NCBI GenBank assembly: GCA_013399015.1
Contig: VWZX01008950.1
Span: forward strand, 177,354 to 241,353
Source of the DNA: Galbula dea
Taxonomy: Eukaryota > Chordata > Aves > Piciformes > Galbulidae
Length of the DNA stretch: 64,000 nucleotides
Direction of reading: 5' to 3'
The translations under genes were made by a program, and so were the position numbers. Numbering within the stretch: position 1 is the stretch's first letter; every line of letters begins with the position of its first letter. The notes under the pieces were generated by a model. That model saw only the letters and a program-made list of their open reading frames with translations, did no database searches and had not been told where the DNA came from. Shown in pieces: positions 1 through 10,895 of this stretch.

Positions 1-207
1 GAAGAAAATCTTTATGGTGAGGGTGGTGAGACATTGGAACAGATTGCCTAGAGAAACTGTGAATGACCCATCCCTGGCAGTGTTCAAAACCAGGCTGGAT
101 GAGCAATCTGGTCTAGTGGAAGGTGTCTGTGCACATGGCAGGAACGTTGGAACTAGATGATTTGTAAGGCTTTCCTACCCAAACCATTCTATGATTCTAT
201 GATCCTA
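1..207 (+). mobile_element. CR1 LINE, 3' end fragment
   Basis: This is the last ~200 bp of a CR1 LINE, running off the left edge of the window. It reads through the end of ORF2 (the 'GGTGAGACATTGGAACAG' stretch encodes the conserved HWNR-like region) and the 3' UTR, and it ends in the CR1 hallmark of repeated ATTCTATGATTCTATGAT. CR1 has no poly-A tail; this short repeat is its 3' terminus. The copy is divergent and cannot be active. Confidence 0.9.
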
Positions 208-437
208 TATCTGATACCTGAATCAGAAAACTAAAATCGGGCACAATTTTAGTCAGATCTTCTAGACAGTAAGTTGTCTTAAGTTTCTCTGAGAGCAAAA
301 AAACATTACCTGAAGGAAAAAACAATGAAGGACAATTTTAAGAAATGAATAGTCAATCTGAAAGTTAATAATATATTTTCATGAGGAAAAAAAAAGTAGA
401 GGCAACATCAAGTGGCTTTTCAAAGAAGATATAAAAT

Positions 438-1200
438 GTGTTGAGGGTCAAGGCTGGGCCAACCACCAACCCAATGACAGATACTCCCTGTTGTCCCCTC
501 TTCCACCCTACATACCGGAAGGGAAAGGGGATAAGAGAGACAGAGAGATTTGTGGATTGGAAAATGAAACAAAAACTACTTTAATAATAATAATAATAAC
601 GATAAATGAAACATATACAAATATGTACAAAACTCAATAACAAACCCAACCCCGCCTTGATGGTAAGTAACTACGTCACCACTAATACTGTGGCAGAAGA
701 CTGCAGCAGCAGATGAGAGTCAGGCTCAGGGGCTGGATCCTGGTACTGGATGCAGGAACTTATGGATCAGGATCAAGGGCAGAACACAGATAGTTCTCCT
801 CAGATGCCTACCACCGAAGTGCAGAAGAAGAAAGAAGATGAAGAGAGAGAATAATCAAGCAAGGAGGAGCTGACCCCCAATTTATATATTGAATATGACT
901 TATATGAGATGGAATACTTTAGCTGGTCAGTTTAGGGTCACCTGTCTTGTCTGCTCCTCCCTGAAGTTGCAGCCTTTACCTTGCACTCCCCAATGTAAGA
1001 CACAAGGTTAAGCAGTGACCTTGTTTTGCACACCAATCCCTGGTAGTAAATCTAAACATTAGGCCTTATCACAGCTAGAAGCTGGCAGTGTCTGCAAAAA
1101 CATGTTGTTAGTTTTAGAAAGTGCAGTTTCTCCGAGGAGCCTTAACTAAAAAATAAAATTACTGAACAGAATTAGTTCTGTTCTAACCCAAACCAGGACA
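438..1200 (-). mobile_element. Solo LTR, avian ERVL-like, palindrome family
   Basis: On the minus strand the element begins TGTCCTGGTTTGGGTTAG and, 17 bp in, carries a 20-bp inverted repeat (1164-1183, one mismatch). The same arrangement occurs in the LTRs at 12567-13032, 22196-22948 and 26432-26987, which identifies one LTR family. A stretch rich in TTTAAT and AAT repeats (578-600) matches the U3/R part of the other copies. No gag, pol or env flanks it, so it is a solo LTR. The left edge is approximate and I did not find a clean target duplication. Confidence 0.75.
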
Positions 1201-3067
1201 GAGTGCATTGAAATTTAATCATTTCAAAAGTAGAAATATTTTTTTCTTTTAACTTCTCTTTTAATACAAGTGGTCATGAAAGCAGATGTTGGATTTTATG
1301 TTTGTTAACATACTCAAAATTATGTTTTGGGAATGTTCTGAGGATTCCCTAGGAATTTATATGTTACCATGTTTCTGATTTGGGCCTATTAGAAAATTCT
1401 CAGTTTGATCAGGTCCTTAAAATTTTGAATCTTGTATAAATCGATGAAAAGAGATCTCCACCTTTTCAACTAATACTAGTCCTTTAACATTCTTTACATC
1501 TTCTCAGTTTATTGCTCCATAAGTGAATTTTGCATATACTTTCACTTCCCAATTACATACACTTTCACTTCCCAAGTTTTATCAACATTTAGGATAAGTA
1601 GTGACAGTGGAGAAAAGAAATGCTACATAAAATCTTAAATCTTCTGAATAATCCTATTGCTGTTCCCCTATTTATTCTCTAGAAAGTACTGTCTTAATGC
1701 TGTAGCATGAAAACTGCACAGTTCACATTACACAGAAAGACACAAGGTGTATAAAGGTTATGCACAGAACATAGTTCTCCAGAAGTTCAAGAGAGGCTAG
1801 GATGGTAAAAAGAGGTAGTCTCAAGAATAAAATATATACTGCTGGGTTACTTGATGTTGAGGACATTGAACAAAAACACTGCCTTCGCGGAAGTGAAGAC
1901 AACTAAATCAGTAAGAAAATGTAAAACTATTAAAATAGTAAATATTCCTACAGACTTAAGTGTGATACTTAATCCATAAATGATGAAATATCTTTGGGGA
2001 AAAAAAAAGATAATTCTCAAATAACTACAGAATAGAAAACAAACATATGTTTTAGATGTATTAACACTAGCAGTTAAGTACTTGCAGCTCTTATGCAAAG
2101 CAGAACAATAGCATGTAGCTTCACTTTTGCCAACTATTTATACGGTATACACAATTGTGTGTAAAGAAAGTTTAGACTGCTATATATTGACTGCTTTAAA
2201 AAAACAACCTAAAATTTTTCTGCGTATTCATTTTAAAATTCATGACGTAAAGAAATTCTTATATTTCATCATGCCTTGGTCTACTTTGAATGCTTCTGAA
2301 TTTACTTGGATGAAGTAAAGTTTGCAAGTAAAGAATAAATAATCTGACAAAAATATGAATATTAGACTTAACTATAGAATTGACAGTAACCTTCAGGGTC
2401 CATATATCAGCAAAGCAGAACAGCAATGATATTATATTTATTGTACGGAATATCTTATGGTGAATGAAAATATTGATCATGTGAACTAATTAACAAGTAT
2501 ATTAGCCAAAAGAGTAACGTGATCTGCAACAACTATATTGTTTATGAACACAAGAAAAAGAGAGATTTTTAAGCTATTTTTTATAAAACAGACAATGAAA
2601 CTGGATTTTAATGTGATTCCTGTGACTCGACATCATGTTTTGAAATCTAGTAGCAGAACAGATTATCATTCGGGAACGTAAAGCAATGCAAGGCAAAATA
2701 AAATTATCTATGTGCAATGTATTTTGACAATACTGGAGATGAATTTTAATTTAATACCATTTACATATTCTTTTGGGACAAGTTAGATTTTAAAGTAGAG
2801 ATTTTTAAAATTATTAGTTTTTTAAAATATTCAGTCAGATGGTTTTCACAATGATGGTGACACCATAAACCTGCTTAAGGACCAGCTAAAGAATTATATA
2901 TTCTTCAGAAGAAGGTGAAGGTGGTCAAGGATATGAATTATATCCTTGATATTTTGTTGAGAGTAATAAATAATAGGAATTTCCTTTTCACATAAACTAG
3001 CAATGTTCATCTTAAAAATCCAAGCTAGAAAGCAAGAACTTGGTAAGAGTGTAGGAAAAGGATAAAG
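1201..3067. other. AT-rich unique sequence, no gene seen
   Basis: No recognisable repeat, RNA gene or conserved protein motif. The open frames here (63-83 codons) are Phe/Ile/Leu-rich and AT-driven. Confidence 0.6.
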
Positions 3068-3325
3068 ACATCACAGAATCACAGAATGTTAGGAGTTGGA
3101 AGGGACCTCGAAAGATCATCCAGTCCAACCTCCCTACCACAGCAGGATTCCCTAGACCAGGTCACACAGAAGCGTGTCCAGGAGGCTTTTGAATGCCTCC
3201 AGAGGAGACTCCCTAGCCTCTCTGGGCAGTCTGTTCCAGTGCTCCGTCACCCTCACTAGAATCCTTTTCCCTTGGAAGAAAAGTCTTTCACACCTCCTAT
3301 CATGTTTGAAGGCTATCACACAAAA
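3068..3325 (-). mobile_element. CR1 LINE, 3' fragment (subfamily A)
   Basis: The left end is the CACAGAATCACAGAATG tail, followed by GTTGGAAGGGACCTCGAAAGATCATC and the CAGGATTCCCTAGACCAGGTCACACAG motif of the same subfamily as the copies at 5030, 11035, 13463 and 50094. The 5' side (right) is truncated after about 250 bp, within the C-terminal ORF2 codons. Confidence 0.92.
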
Positions 3326-5029
3326 TTAAAGCATAACACTGTATGTGAACAGTGGACTAATAATCACTCTTTGTGTTTTAGTGGAACAAATCTAAAATGG
3401 AGCCATTAAGAAATATGTTCTAATTAGTTGTTCTCTTGACTGGGGAACATTTTTGCACCTGTAGGTACCTTCAAAGCAGTAACATAGACAAGATTATTTT
3501 ACACATAAATGGATTATCCAATTCAAAATTCATATAGGTGTAAAAGAGAGATTAAGAAGGAGTGAGAAATATAAATTTAGTTCTGTTACCAGTAAGCATT
3601 TTCCTGTTCCAATGTTTAAGGTGAACATGACCAGCATATTAACGTTCTTCTAATTTCAGATGTAAGCAACTCTTTTATTTTTTTAATATTAAAATTTTGT
3701 CAGAAACGCTTGGACTGACTCTCAAAATCTCAGAAATCTGTGATCATGATAAATTTTTGATTACCTAATAAAACCAAAGACCAACGTCACAGCTTTCTTT
3801 GCTTATTAGTTAATTCTACCTTAAGCAAATATGCTAGTATTTCTCTTTCCCTATGAAAGCACCCTAACTGTCATAGATTTCACACTGGAATGTTCTTCCT
3901 TTCCACACTGTGTATTTTCTGGGATATGTGATCCACCAGGTTCAGGGTTTGACAGGCAGTAGTTTTCTTATGAAGGGTAACAATGTAAAACACATTTTTG
4001 CTTTTTGCATTAAAGCATGATTATTACATGCAAAGCTGTATTAGGTCCATATTAACAGATAAAGTCTATAAAGAATTACATTTAAATTGTAGTCCTTTTA
4101 ATAAGGAGCTAGGGTTTTTTTTAATCTTTTAAGCTCTTTGTTAGATCCAACATCAGTGTTTATTTCTAAATGAAAACTCTTGAGAAGTAATTTGTGTTTA
4201 ATAACCTGCTTATGCAAAATGTGGTTAGTGCCAGGTTCTGAGACTTGTACTTAGCTTTTCTTAAATTAGTTTCCTCAGTGTGCCTGTCACGTAGTCTCTG
4301 CCAGCTTACTGTGTTACAGCCAAAAATTTCTGAATCATGTACTTAATTCTACCAAGTTTGATACAGGTGGATGCCTAAAACAGTCAAGTTTGTACTGGTG
4401 TCATGCAAACCTGAAGCTTACTGCAGGAAAGAGATGCATACAAGTTTGCTAACTATAGGAAAGGCTGGCAATTTATTTTCTAGCTGCATGAAGAGGCCTA
4501 TGGTTTACTTACATTAATAGATTTGATATTGAGGCCTGTCTTATTCAAAATATATGTGTCTGAACCATAGAGACTGATCTCAAAAAAGGGCAATTTTTGA
4601 AGTATTCAAAACCCAAACCTGTAACACATATATTTGTTGTCACAAATCTAGGTTCCATAGCTGGTGTGCAATAAACAGTCTACACATAGAGTCAAGATCT
4701 TTCATTTATTCCAGTTCTGTACAGAAAATGGTGCAGTTGTTAGTTCACAAAGCTAGCAGAGCTCTTGAGAGACAAGCCAAGCCTTACATACAGAATTAAA
4801 ACAAATAACAAAATGCAGAAAAATAAATGGCTACTTAGTCATTGTCACATCCTACTTTACATATAAACTAGAAAGTTGTCATTGTTTTATCTCCAGGAGC
4901 TGCTATCTTTGTTTGAGATTAGTCTGATGTTTCCCTTCCCCTTGCCTCAGTCAAACCCCAGAATTTTTGTACCCCATAACCCTTTTCCTTTGGCAACAAT
5001 ATGGCCAAGGGGGATACCTTTGTATTCAC
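3326..5029. other. AT-rich unique sequence, no gene seen
   Basis: Nothing recognisable. No ORF of note on either strand apart from a chance frame that runs into the CR1 at 5030. Confidence 0.6.
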
Positions 5030-5820
5030 AGAATCACAGAATGTTAGCAGTTGGAAGGGACCCCGAAAGATCATCCAGTCCAACCTCCCTGCCAGAGCAG
5101 GATCCCCTAGACCAGGTCACACAGAAATGTGTTCAGACAGGTTTTGAATATCTCCAGAGAAGGAGACTCCCTAGCCTCTCTGGGCAGTCTGTTCCAGTGC
5201 TCTGGCACCCTCACTGTGAAAAATTTTTTCTTGTATTCACACTGAACCTCCTATGCTTCATCTTACAGCCATTGCCTCTTGTCTTGTCACTGGGCCTCAC
5301 TGAGAAGAGCCTGACCCTATCCTCCTGACACTCACCTTTCACATATCTATAAGCATAAATGTGGTCACCCCTTAGTCTCCACTTTCCAAACTAAGGAGAC
5401 CCAACTCCTGCAGCCTTGCCTCATAAAGAAGATTTCCCACCCCCTTAATCATCTTTGTGTCTCTGTGCTGGACTTTTTCAAGCAGTTCCCTATTCTTCTT
5501 AAACTGGGGGACCCAGCACTGGACACAAGATTTCAGATGTGGCCTCACTAAGGTAGAGTATAGGGGAAGAAGAATGTCTCTCGCCCTATTAAGCACCCCC
5601 CTATTCTAATACACCCCAGAATCCCATTTGCCCTCCTGGCCACAAGAGCACACTGCTGCCTCATAGTCATCCTTCCATCTACCAGGACTCCCAGGTCCCT
5701 TTCTCCTTCACTGCTTTCCAACAGACCACACTTGCTCAGTTTAGTTGCAAGGATGTTGTGGGAGACAGTGTCAATGCTTTACTGAAATCAAGATCCATCC
5801 CATTGACCTCATATCTGTTT
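5030..5820 (-). mobile_element. CR1 LINE with internal deletion (subfamily A)
   Basis: A 5'-truncated minus-strand CR1. It starts at the left with the CR1 3' tail. An ORF2 remnant of 74 codons is open at 5372-5596 on the minus strand; it reads ILLPLYSTLVRPHL then a degenerate LLEKVQHR and LQELGLLSLE, all in the order expected for the ORF2 C-terminus. Near 5750 the sequence jumps to codons from the RT palm (the complement of KAFDTVSHNI), so several hundred bp are deleted internally. The 5' limit is near 5820. Confidence 0.88.
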
Positions 5821-7394
5821 CTCAGAGGCACCTGGGAAGATGAGGCGGGCAAGGAAGGCACTTACCTTCCACCACGGCCATGAGCTATCCTCCACTCACC
5901 TGTTTCATTTAGGCTTCTGTCTTCCACCTTTGCCCAGCTTTCTTTGTTCCTTACCTGTTTTTAGTGTAAGACTTTGTTATCTTTTCCATATATCCCCCTC
6001 AAAGCCTTGTCTTGTGAAGTATTTCTTATGGTTTCATTTCTTTTTCTTTTAATCTTTAACCTTTCATCACATTGACCTCATTTGCTAGTTTGGTGAACAA
6101 TTTTCAAAAGCAATTTCTAGCAGATAATATCCACAGTACTTCATTTTTTTCATATACAACTACAAATAAGGAAAAGATTTAAAACCCAAACCCTTTTCCT
6201 CACTCATATAAAAAAATACAGTGTGTCCTTTAACACTGTGGACTACATTCTTATTTTCTCTGGTATCTACATTTCAGATATTGGTACTCAAAAATGCCTA
6301 GCCATTTATACATTAAAGTAACTCTGGTCAGTGTAAATTTTTTTGGAGTTCTAGTCATATTGCCAAACTATTCCACTATAATTCTAGTGCTGAGGAAAGA
6401 TGGAGGCAACACACAGTTGACTCTTCCTGGAGGGACTCAGTCTGGAACTAAGGATATGAATGAACAGCATGCCTTCCCATTACGTGCTGCGGAAGTATAA
6501 ACTGAGTAAGAGCTGAAGCATCTGTTATCCCCAGTGCTAGCTGTGGACAGCTGGCCAGGGCCCGTGGGCCACCTGTCTCTGACCCATTTATCTTCGGTGT
6601 GATTAGTGAAACTAATGGTGCTATAGCAGCTTTCAAAACTCTTGGGAACCCATGCAGCAAGAATTTAACCTAGCTTTGTGGGGGAGCAAATACTGGATGC
6701 CTGTTCTTTCTTTGCTTCTCTACCTAAGATAGGGCAGAAACTGTTTAATAGTTCTGTCAAATACAAAATATGTAAAAGTTAGCATAGTAACAAGATTTTT
6801 CTCCTTCCATGTCCCTTGTATATTTTTTAGTAACTATAAGCACTTCTTCAAATGTAAAAATAATTTTTTACTTATGTTCTAGATTTCTACTTTCCCCCCC
6901 CCAGCTGGTAGTTCTTGTTTGATGGATTTCTGGTAAAATGTGAATTGGAATTTCAATTAGTCTTGCCTGATAAGCTCTATTAATTTAAATTACTACTAAA
7001 GGATGTTGATGGTGGTTGTTACTCTTATTTAACATGCAGGAACTACAGGAGTTATTATTTTAAACAATTGAAGTGAAAGAAAATATTTTTTTTTATTCTC
7101 CTCCCTCTAAATAATTTGAATGACACTGTCAGCATGTCAGCCTCACAGAGGTGCCTCTCACTAGCACAGATTTTCCTGTAATTCAGACAAGGCAATGTAA
7201 TAATGATTGCTTTCTGACGTGTTGAGGACAAACTTCAGGTGTCTGAGAACACTCTTGCAATAAAACATCCATTGCATTATAGATTTTGTTATTAGCTCAG
7301 TGTACATTACTCAGTGATGTACAATAGTAATGAGAAATCACTGCACTCAAAAGAATGAAATCCAATTACTGAATATCATTTTGGTACTATTTTC
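5821..7394. other. Unique sequence, no gene seen
   Basis: AT-rich, with a short poly-C run near 6894-6902. The 68-79 codon frames do not resemble known proteins. Confidence 0.55.
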
Positions 7395-8444
7395 TGATGA
7401 AGAGTATCAAGGAGGACCCTGGGAACTACTGACCAGTCAGCCTATCTTCTGTACCCACTAAGACCATAGAACAAATCTTCCTGGAAGCTATACCAAGGCA
7501 TATGAATAAGAGGGAGGTGATTAGAGGCAGCCATCATGGTTTCACAAAGGGGAAATCACACCTGGCTAATCTGGTAGCCTTCTACAACAGGAGAAACAGC
7601 ACTGGTAGGTAAGGGAAGAGCAACTGATGTCACCTATATTAACTTTTATAAGGCCTTTGACATGCTCTCCCACAATATCCTTGTTGGAAAATTAGAGGGA
7701 TTTCATAGATGGACTATTAGATTCATAAGGAATTGGCTGGAGGGCCATATCAAAAGAGCTGTTGTCAATGGCTCAATGTAGACCAGTAATAAGTGATGTG
7801 CCCCAGGGGTCTGTATGGGGTACAATACTATTCAATATCTTTATTCATGGCATAGACAGTGGAATTAAGTGCAAACTCAGCAAGTTTACAGGTGACACCA
7901 AGCTGAGCAGTGCAGGTAATTTACCTGAGGGAAGGGATGACATCCAGAGGGACCTTGACAAGTGCAAGAGGTGGGCCCATGTGAACCTCATGAAATTATG
8001 AAGGCCAAGTACAAGGTCCTGCACCTGGCTCAGGGCAATACAAGGTATCAATGTAGGATGAAGGGATTGAGAGCAGCCATGTGAAGAAGGACTTGAAGGT
8101 ACTGGTAGATGAAAAGCTGGATATCAGCTGGCAATGTGTGCTCATGGCCCAAAAGAATTGCAGCCAGCAGGTTGAGGGAGGTGGTTTTTCCCCTCTACTC
8201 TGCTCTCGTGAGACCCCCACCTGAAGTATTGTGTTCAGTTCTAGGACTTCAGCACAAGAATGTCATGGAGCTGTGAGACTGGGTCTGGAGAAGGACCGTG
8301 AAAATTATCAAAGCAATGGAACTCTTTTCCTACGAAGAAAGGCCAAGAGAGTTGGGGTTGTTCAGTCTAGAGAATAGAAGGCTCCAGGGACACCTGGAGG
8401 TCTTAAAATTTGTGGCCTTAAAATAGTTAGAGAGGGCCTGAAAG
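7395..8444 (+). mobile_element. Old CR1 LINE, RT part (left piece of nested host)
   Basis: A divergent plus-strand CR1 ORF2 remnant covering the RT domain. Recognisable blocks are the HGFTKGKS-like motif near 7535, a degenerate KAFDMLSHNI near 7650, VPQGSVWGTILFNIFI near 7798 and SKFTGDTKL at 7879. The catalytic ADD of the family is replaced by TGD at 7888-7896, so the enzyme is dead even before its frameshifts are counted. The element continues at 9362-9677 after a younger insertion. Confidence 0.85.
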
Positions 8445-8527
8445 AATCACAGAATCACAGAATGTCAGGGGTTGGAAGGGACCTCGAAAGATCATCTAAA
8501 GTCCAACCCCCTGCCAAAGCAGGATTC

Positions 8528-8577
8528 TTCCCTGACTGGGAATCGAACCCAGACCCCTGCAGTGAGAGCTCCGAGTC
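8528..8577 (-). pseudogene. tRNA-Glu-like 3' portion (anticodon arm to acceptor)
   Basis: The complement of this segment matches the second part of tRNA-Glu: anticodon arm with CTC, variable region, T arm with GGTTCGATTCC, and the CAGGGAA acceptor strand. There is no CCA. The 5' portion lies at 9338-9358, beyond an inserted LTR, so it cannot be a functional tRNA gene as it stands. Confidence 0.8.
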
Positions 8578-9332
8578 TGTCCTGGTTTTAGCTGTGTATT
8601 CTATACCAATCTAAGTCAGCCTTACACCCCCTCGGGCTACAGGCTGGGTATTGAAGAGGTTTGTGCGATAAGAGGTGTGAATGCCTCCCCTCCGGAGAAT
8701 CATTCGCACTCAGTCTGAGGAACCGGGTTTGCAAGAGGCTGTCAGCATTTCCAGAGACTCAGCTATTGTGTGCGATGAGAGGTGTGATACCTCCCCTCTG
8801 GAGAGTCATTCACACCCAGCCTGAAGAACTGCTTCTACGAGGGGCTGGGTTTTCCCACCAAAGTTGTGAGAGGTGTGTATAATCTCGGGCTTTGGGGCAC
8901 TGCAGACAACTCTCTCCAAGCCAGAGGAAGAGGACCAAGATGCTGCAGAAGCCCTTGCCGAGATCCCTCGTGCCCCAGGCCCCTTTCCAGCCACAGGAAT
9001 TTTCTCCAGAGACCTACCTTCTCCCGAGCTTCCTTCTCGACCCCTACTCTTCAACTAGACTGTGACTTTTCATCTGCAGCACAGACAGGTTCCTTTTGTT
9101 TGGGGTTCAGGGGGAGGGGAAGCATGTGGAGCTTGGGCATAGGGGCTTATAGCACCATTACCCCCTGTGCCCCAGGGTGCTGTTACTAGTCCTGTTTTAA
9201 ACTAAGCTTTACTGTACTCATTCTATTGTTTATTTTCTTATCCTTTATTAAACTTTAATTTTGACTTATAATCTCTCTTGTATCAAGATTCTATTGTGGA
9301 CCTGGTAGTTCCTAACTTTTTAAACTAGTACA
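8578..9332 (+). mobile_element. Solo LTR (ERVL-like) inserted into the tRNA-Glu head
   Basis: The element starts TGTCCTGGTTTTAGC and ends AACTAGTACA, with a perfect 5-bp duplication GAGTC at 8573-8577 and 9333-9337. Removing it and one GAGTC restores a continuous tRNA-Glu-like sequence, which independently proves the boundaries. The U3 part carries an imperfect direct repeat (8662 and 8769, period 107 bp). An ATTAAA signal lies near 9247. A 5-bp duplication fits class III (ERVL) integration. No internal retroviral genes are present. Confidence 0.88.
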
Positions 9333-9337
9333 GAGTC

Positions 9338-9358
9338 CTATCCACTAGACCACCACCA
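9338..9358 (-). pseudogene. tRNA-Glu-like 5' portion (D arm, A box)
   Basis: The complement reads GGTGGTCTAGTGGATAG, matching the D arm of tRNA-Glu with the A box TGGTCTAGTGG. It is separated from the rest of the tRNA by the LTR at 8578-9332. Confidence 0.78.
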
Positions 9359-9361
9359 CAG

Positions 9362-9677
9362 CTAAAGAAAAATGGGTAGGGATGTTTTACTAAGGCTAGT
9401 AGTGGTAGGGCAAGGAGTAGCAATTTTAAACTGGCAGAAGGTAGATTTAGATTACATATCAGGGTGAAATTTCTTATTATGAGGGTGGTGAGACACTGAG
9501 ACAAATTCCCCAGAAAAGCTGTGTATGCTCCCTCTCCCTGACAGTGTTCAAGGCCGGGTTGAATGCAGCTTTGAGCAATCGTATCTAATGGAAAGTATCC
9601 CTGTCTGTGGCAGGAGGTTTGGAGCTATATGATCTTTAAGGGTCCCTTCGAACACAAACCATCCTATGATTCATGAT
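9362..9677 (+). mobile_element. Old CR1 LINE, 3' piece (right piece of nested host)
   Basis: Continues the CR1 of 7395-8444: GGTAGATTTAGATTACATATCAGG, then GGGTGGTGAGACACTGAGACA, and finally the 3' UTR ending CCATCCTATGATTCATGAT. The join in CR1 coordinates is essentially seamless across the inserted SINE plus LTR, apart from the short near-duplication. Confidence 0.87.
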
Positions 9678-10895
9678 TTTTAGATCACTTAAGAATGTAG
9701 AGGCTATGGCAATAGAATAATAAAAAGGAAACTTTACCACAGTCCTTGAAACAGAGTAAATAGCAGTTTACCCACTTTAAACAGTTATTTATGCTGTAGA
9801 TATGATGGAAGATATGGCAGCAGTGCTGTATCACCTGGTATACTTGAAAAATATTTCCAGTTTCATTGTTATAAAAACCTTTCCCTGGGGTCTCCACTAA
9901 CTGTGTAACACTGGATAGTACTCTGCTAGGGCGAGTGAGGTACATCTTTTATTAATGTACTCTGTCAGCTAAAAGTGATCATGTATATGAAGTACATGTG
10001 CTTCAAAAACAATTAAAACAAGGAACTGACTGCTGAGTCAATAACGTCATAGCAAACAGGAGCTATTGACTCAACAGGGTTATTACACTGCCAAAAATTG
10101 CTAGATTAACTACAGTGTGAAAAATATGAAACAGATGCTACTGAGTAAAAAGCTGTAAAATTTAATTACTCAAATGCAGACATGGAAGAAAAGTGTAGTC
10201 TGAATATGAGATACTGATTAGTTTTAAATATTTTGACATTTAAAATCAGTTTTCAGTAGGATCAAGTAATACTTAGAATACATTTTATCATAATTTTCAT
10301 CATGCTACAGAGCATAGTAACACATTGTTAGATACTAATAAAGCAGTCTTTTTAAATTTTTGTGTGTGTGTGTGTGTTCAAGTCTGATAGTCTATTTTTA
10401 TAATAGCTACTTAAGGTTTTCCTGGAAATTAGGAAAAAATATTGATTTCTAAATCATTCTCCTGAATCAATTAATTTGGTGTCTAAGAAATCATGCCTTT
10501 AGAATTGTCTTCATTAGCTGTCACAGAAAAAGTTACAATTTTTATAATGTAACATAAATTTCCATTCCTTGTAAATAACTGGACAGGGAATTAAATGTCT
10601 GTGAGCTCCATCATGGTTAGACTGTACTCAACATTTTAATCCCTAATTTTTGAGGTCCACATATTTTATTCTTTTTTTTTTTTGAAGGGTTAGAGAGATT
10701 GGAGGAGTCTAAAAATTCAATGAAACAATATAGAAGTTCTCTGAAGTTGTAAGTCAGATAATTTTAAATAAATTTGCGTCAAAATGGTATGTATAAAGTC
10801 TTGATATTATTTTCACAATTTTAAGAAGCAGAATATGGTTTAAAGTAAAATTTATAACAACAACAACACAAAATAGTATTTTGTTCAGATTTCAA
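9678..10895. other. AT-rich unique sequence, no gene seen
   Basis: Contains a short TG microsatellite (10361-10377) and a T run (about 10672-10683). An 86-codon minus-strand frame at 9685-9945 has no recognisable family motif. Confidence 0.55.
10361..10377. repeat. (TG)8 microsatellite
   Basis: Uninterrupted TG dinucleotide run. Confidence 0.95.

Larger units (their letters stand above)
8445..9361 (-). mobile_element. Candidate tRNA-Glu-headed, CR1-tailed SINE (split by an LTR)
   Basis: Read on the minus strand, a tRNA-Glu-like head (9358 to 9338, then 8577 to 8528) is followed directly by about 82 bp of CR1 3' end (8527 to 8446) ending in the ATTCTGTGATTCTGTGATT tail. The head contains an A box (TGGTCTAGTGG), a CTC anticodon context (AGCTCTCAC) and a perfect B box (GGTTCGATTCC). 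The orientation (pol III promoter first, LINE 3' tail last) is what a LINE-mobilised SINE must have. Near-duplicate flanks CTGAAAG (8438-8444) and CTAAAG (9362-9367) sit at the two ends inside the older CR1. The 5' acceptor strand is degenerate. A one-off chimera made by template switching is the main alternative. Confidence 0.62.

Noticed and set aside
4876..5328. 150-codon plus-strand ORF
   Set aside because: It is antisense to the CR1 at 5030-5820 and has no domain of its own.
8528..8577. Functional tRNA-Glu gene
   Set aside because: The 5' portion is separated by a 755-bp LTR, the 5' acceptor strand does not pair with CAGGGAA, and it is fused to a CR1 tail.
8528..8577. Retroviral primer binding site complementary to tRNA-Glu
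   Set aside because: Similarity covers about 50 nt and continues on the other side of the LTR, far more than an 18-nt primer site; it also lies upstream of the LTR with a target duplication between.
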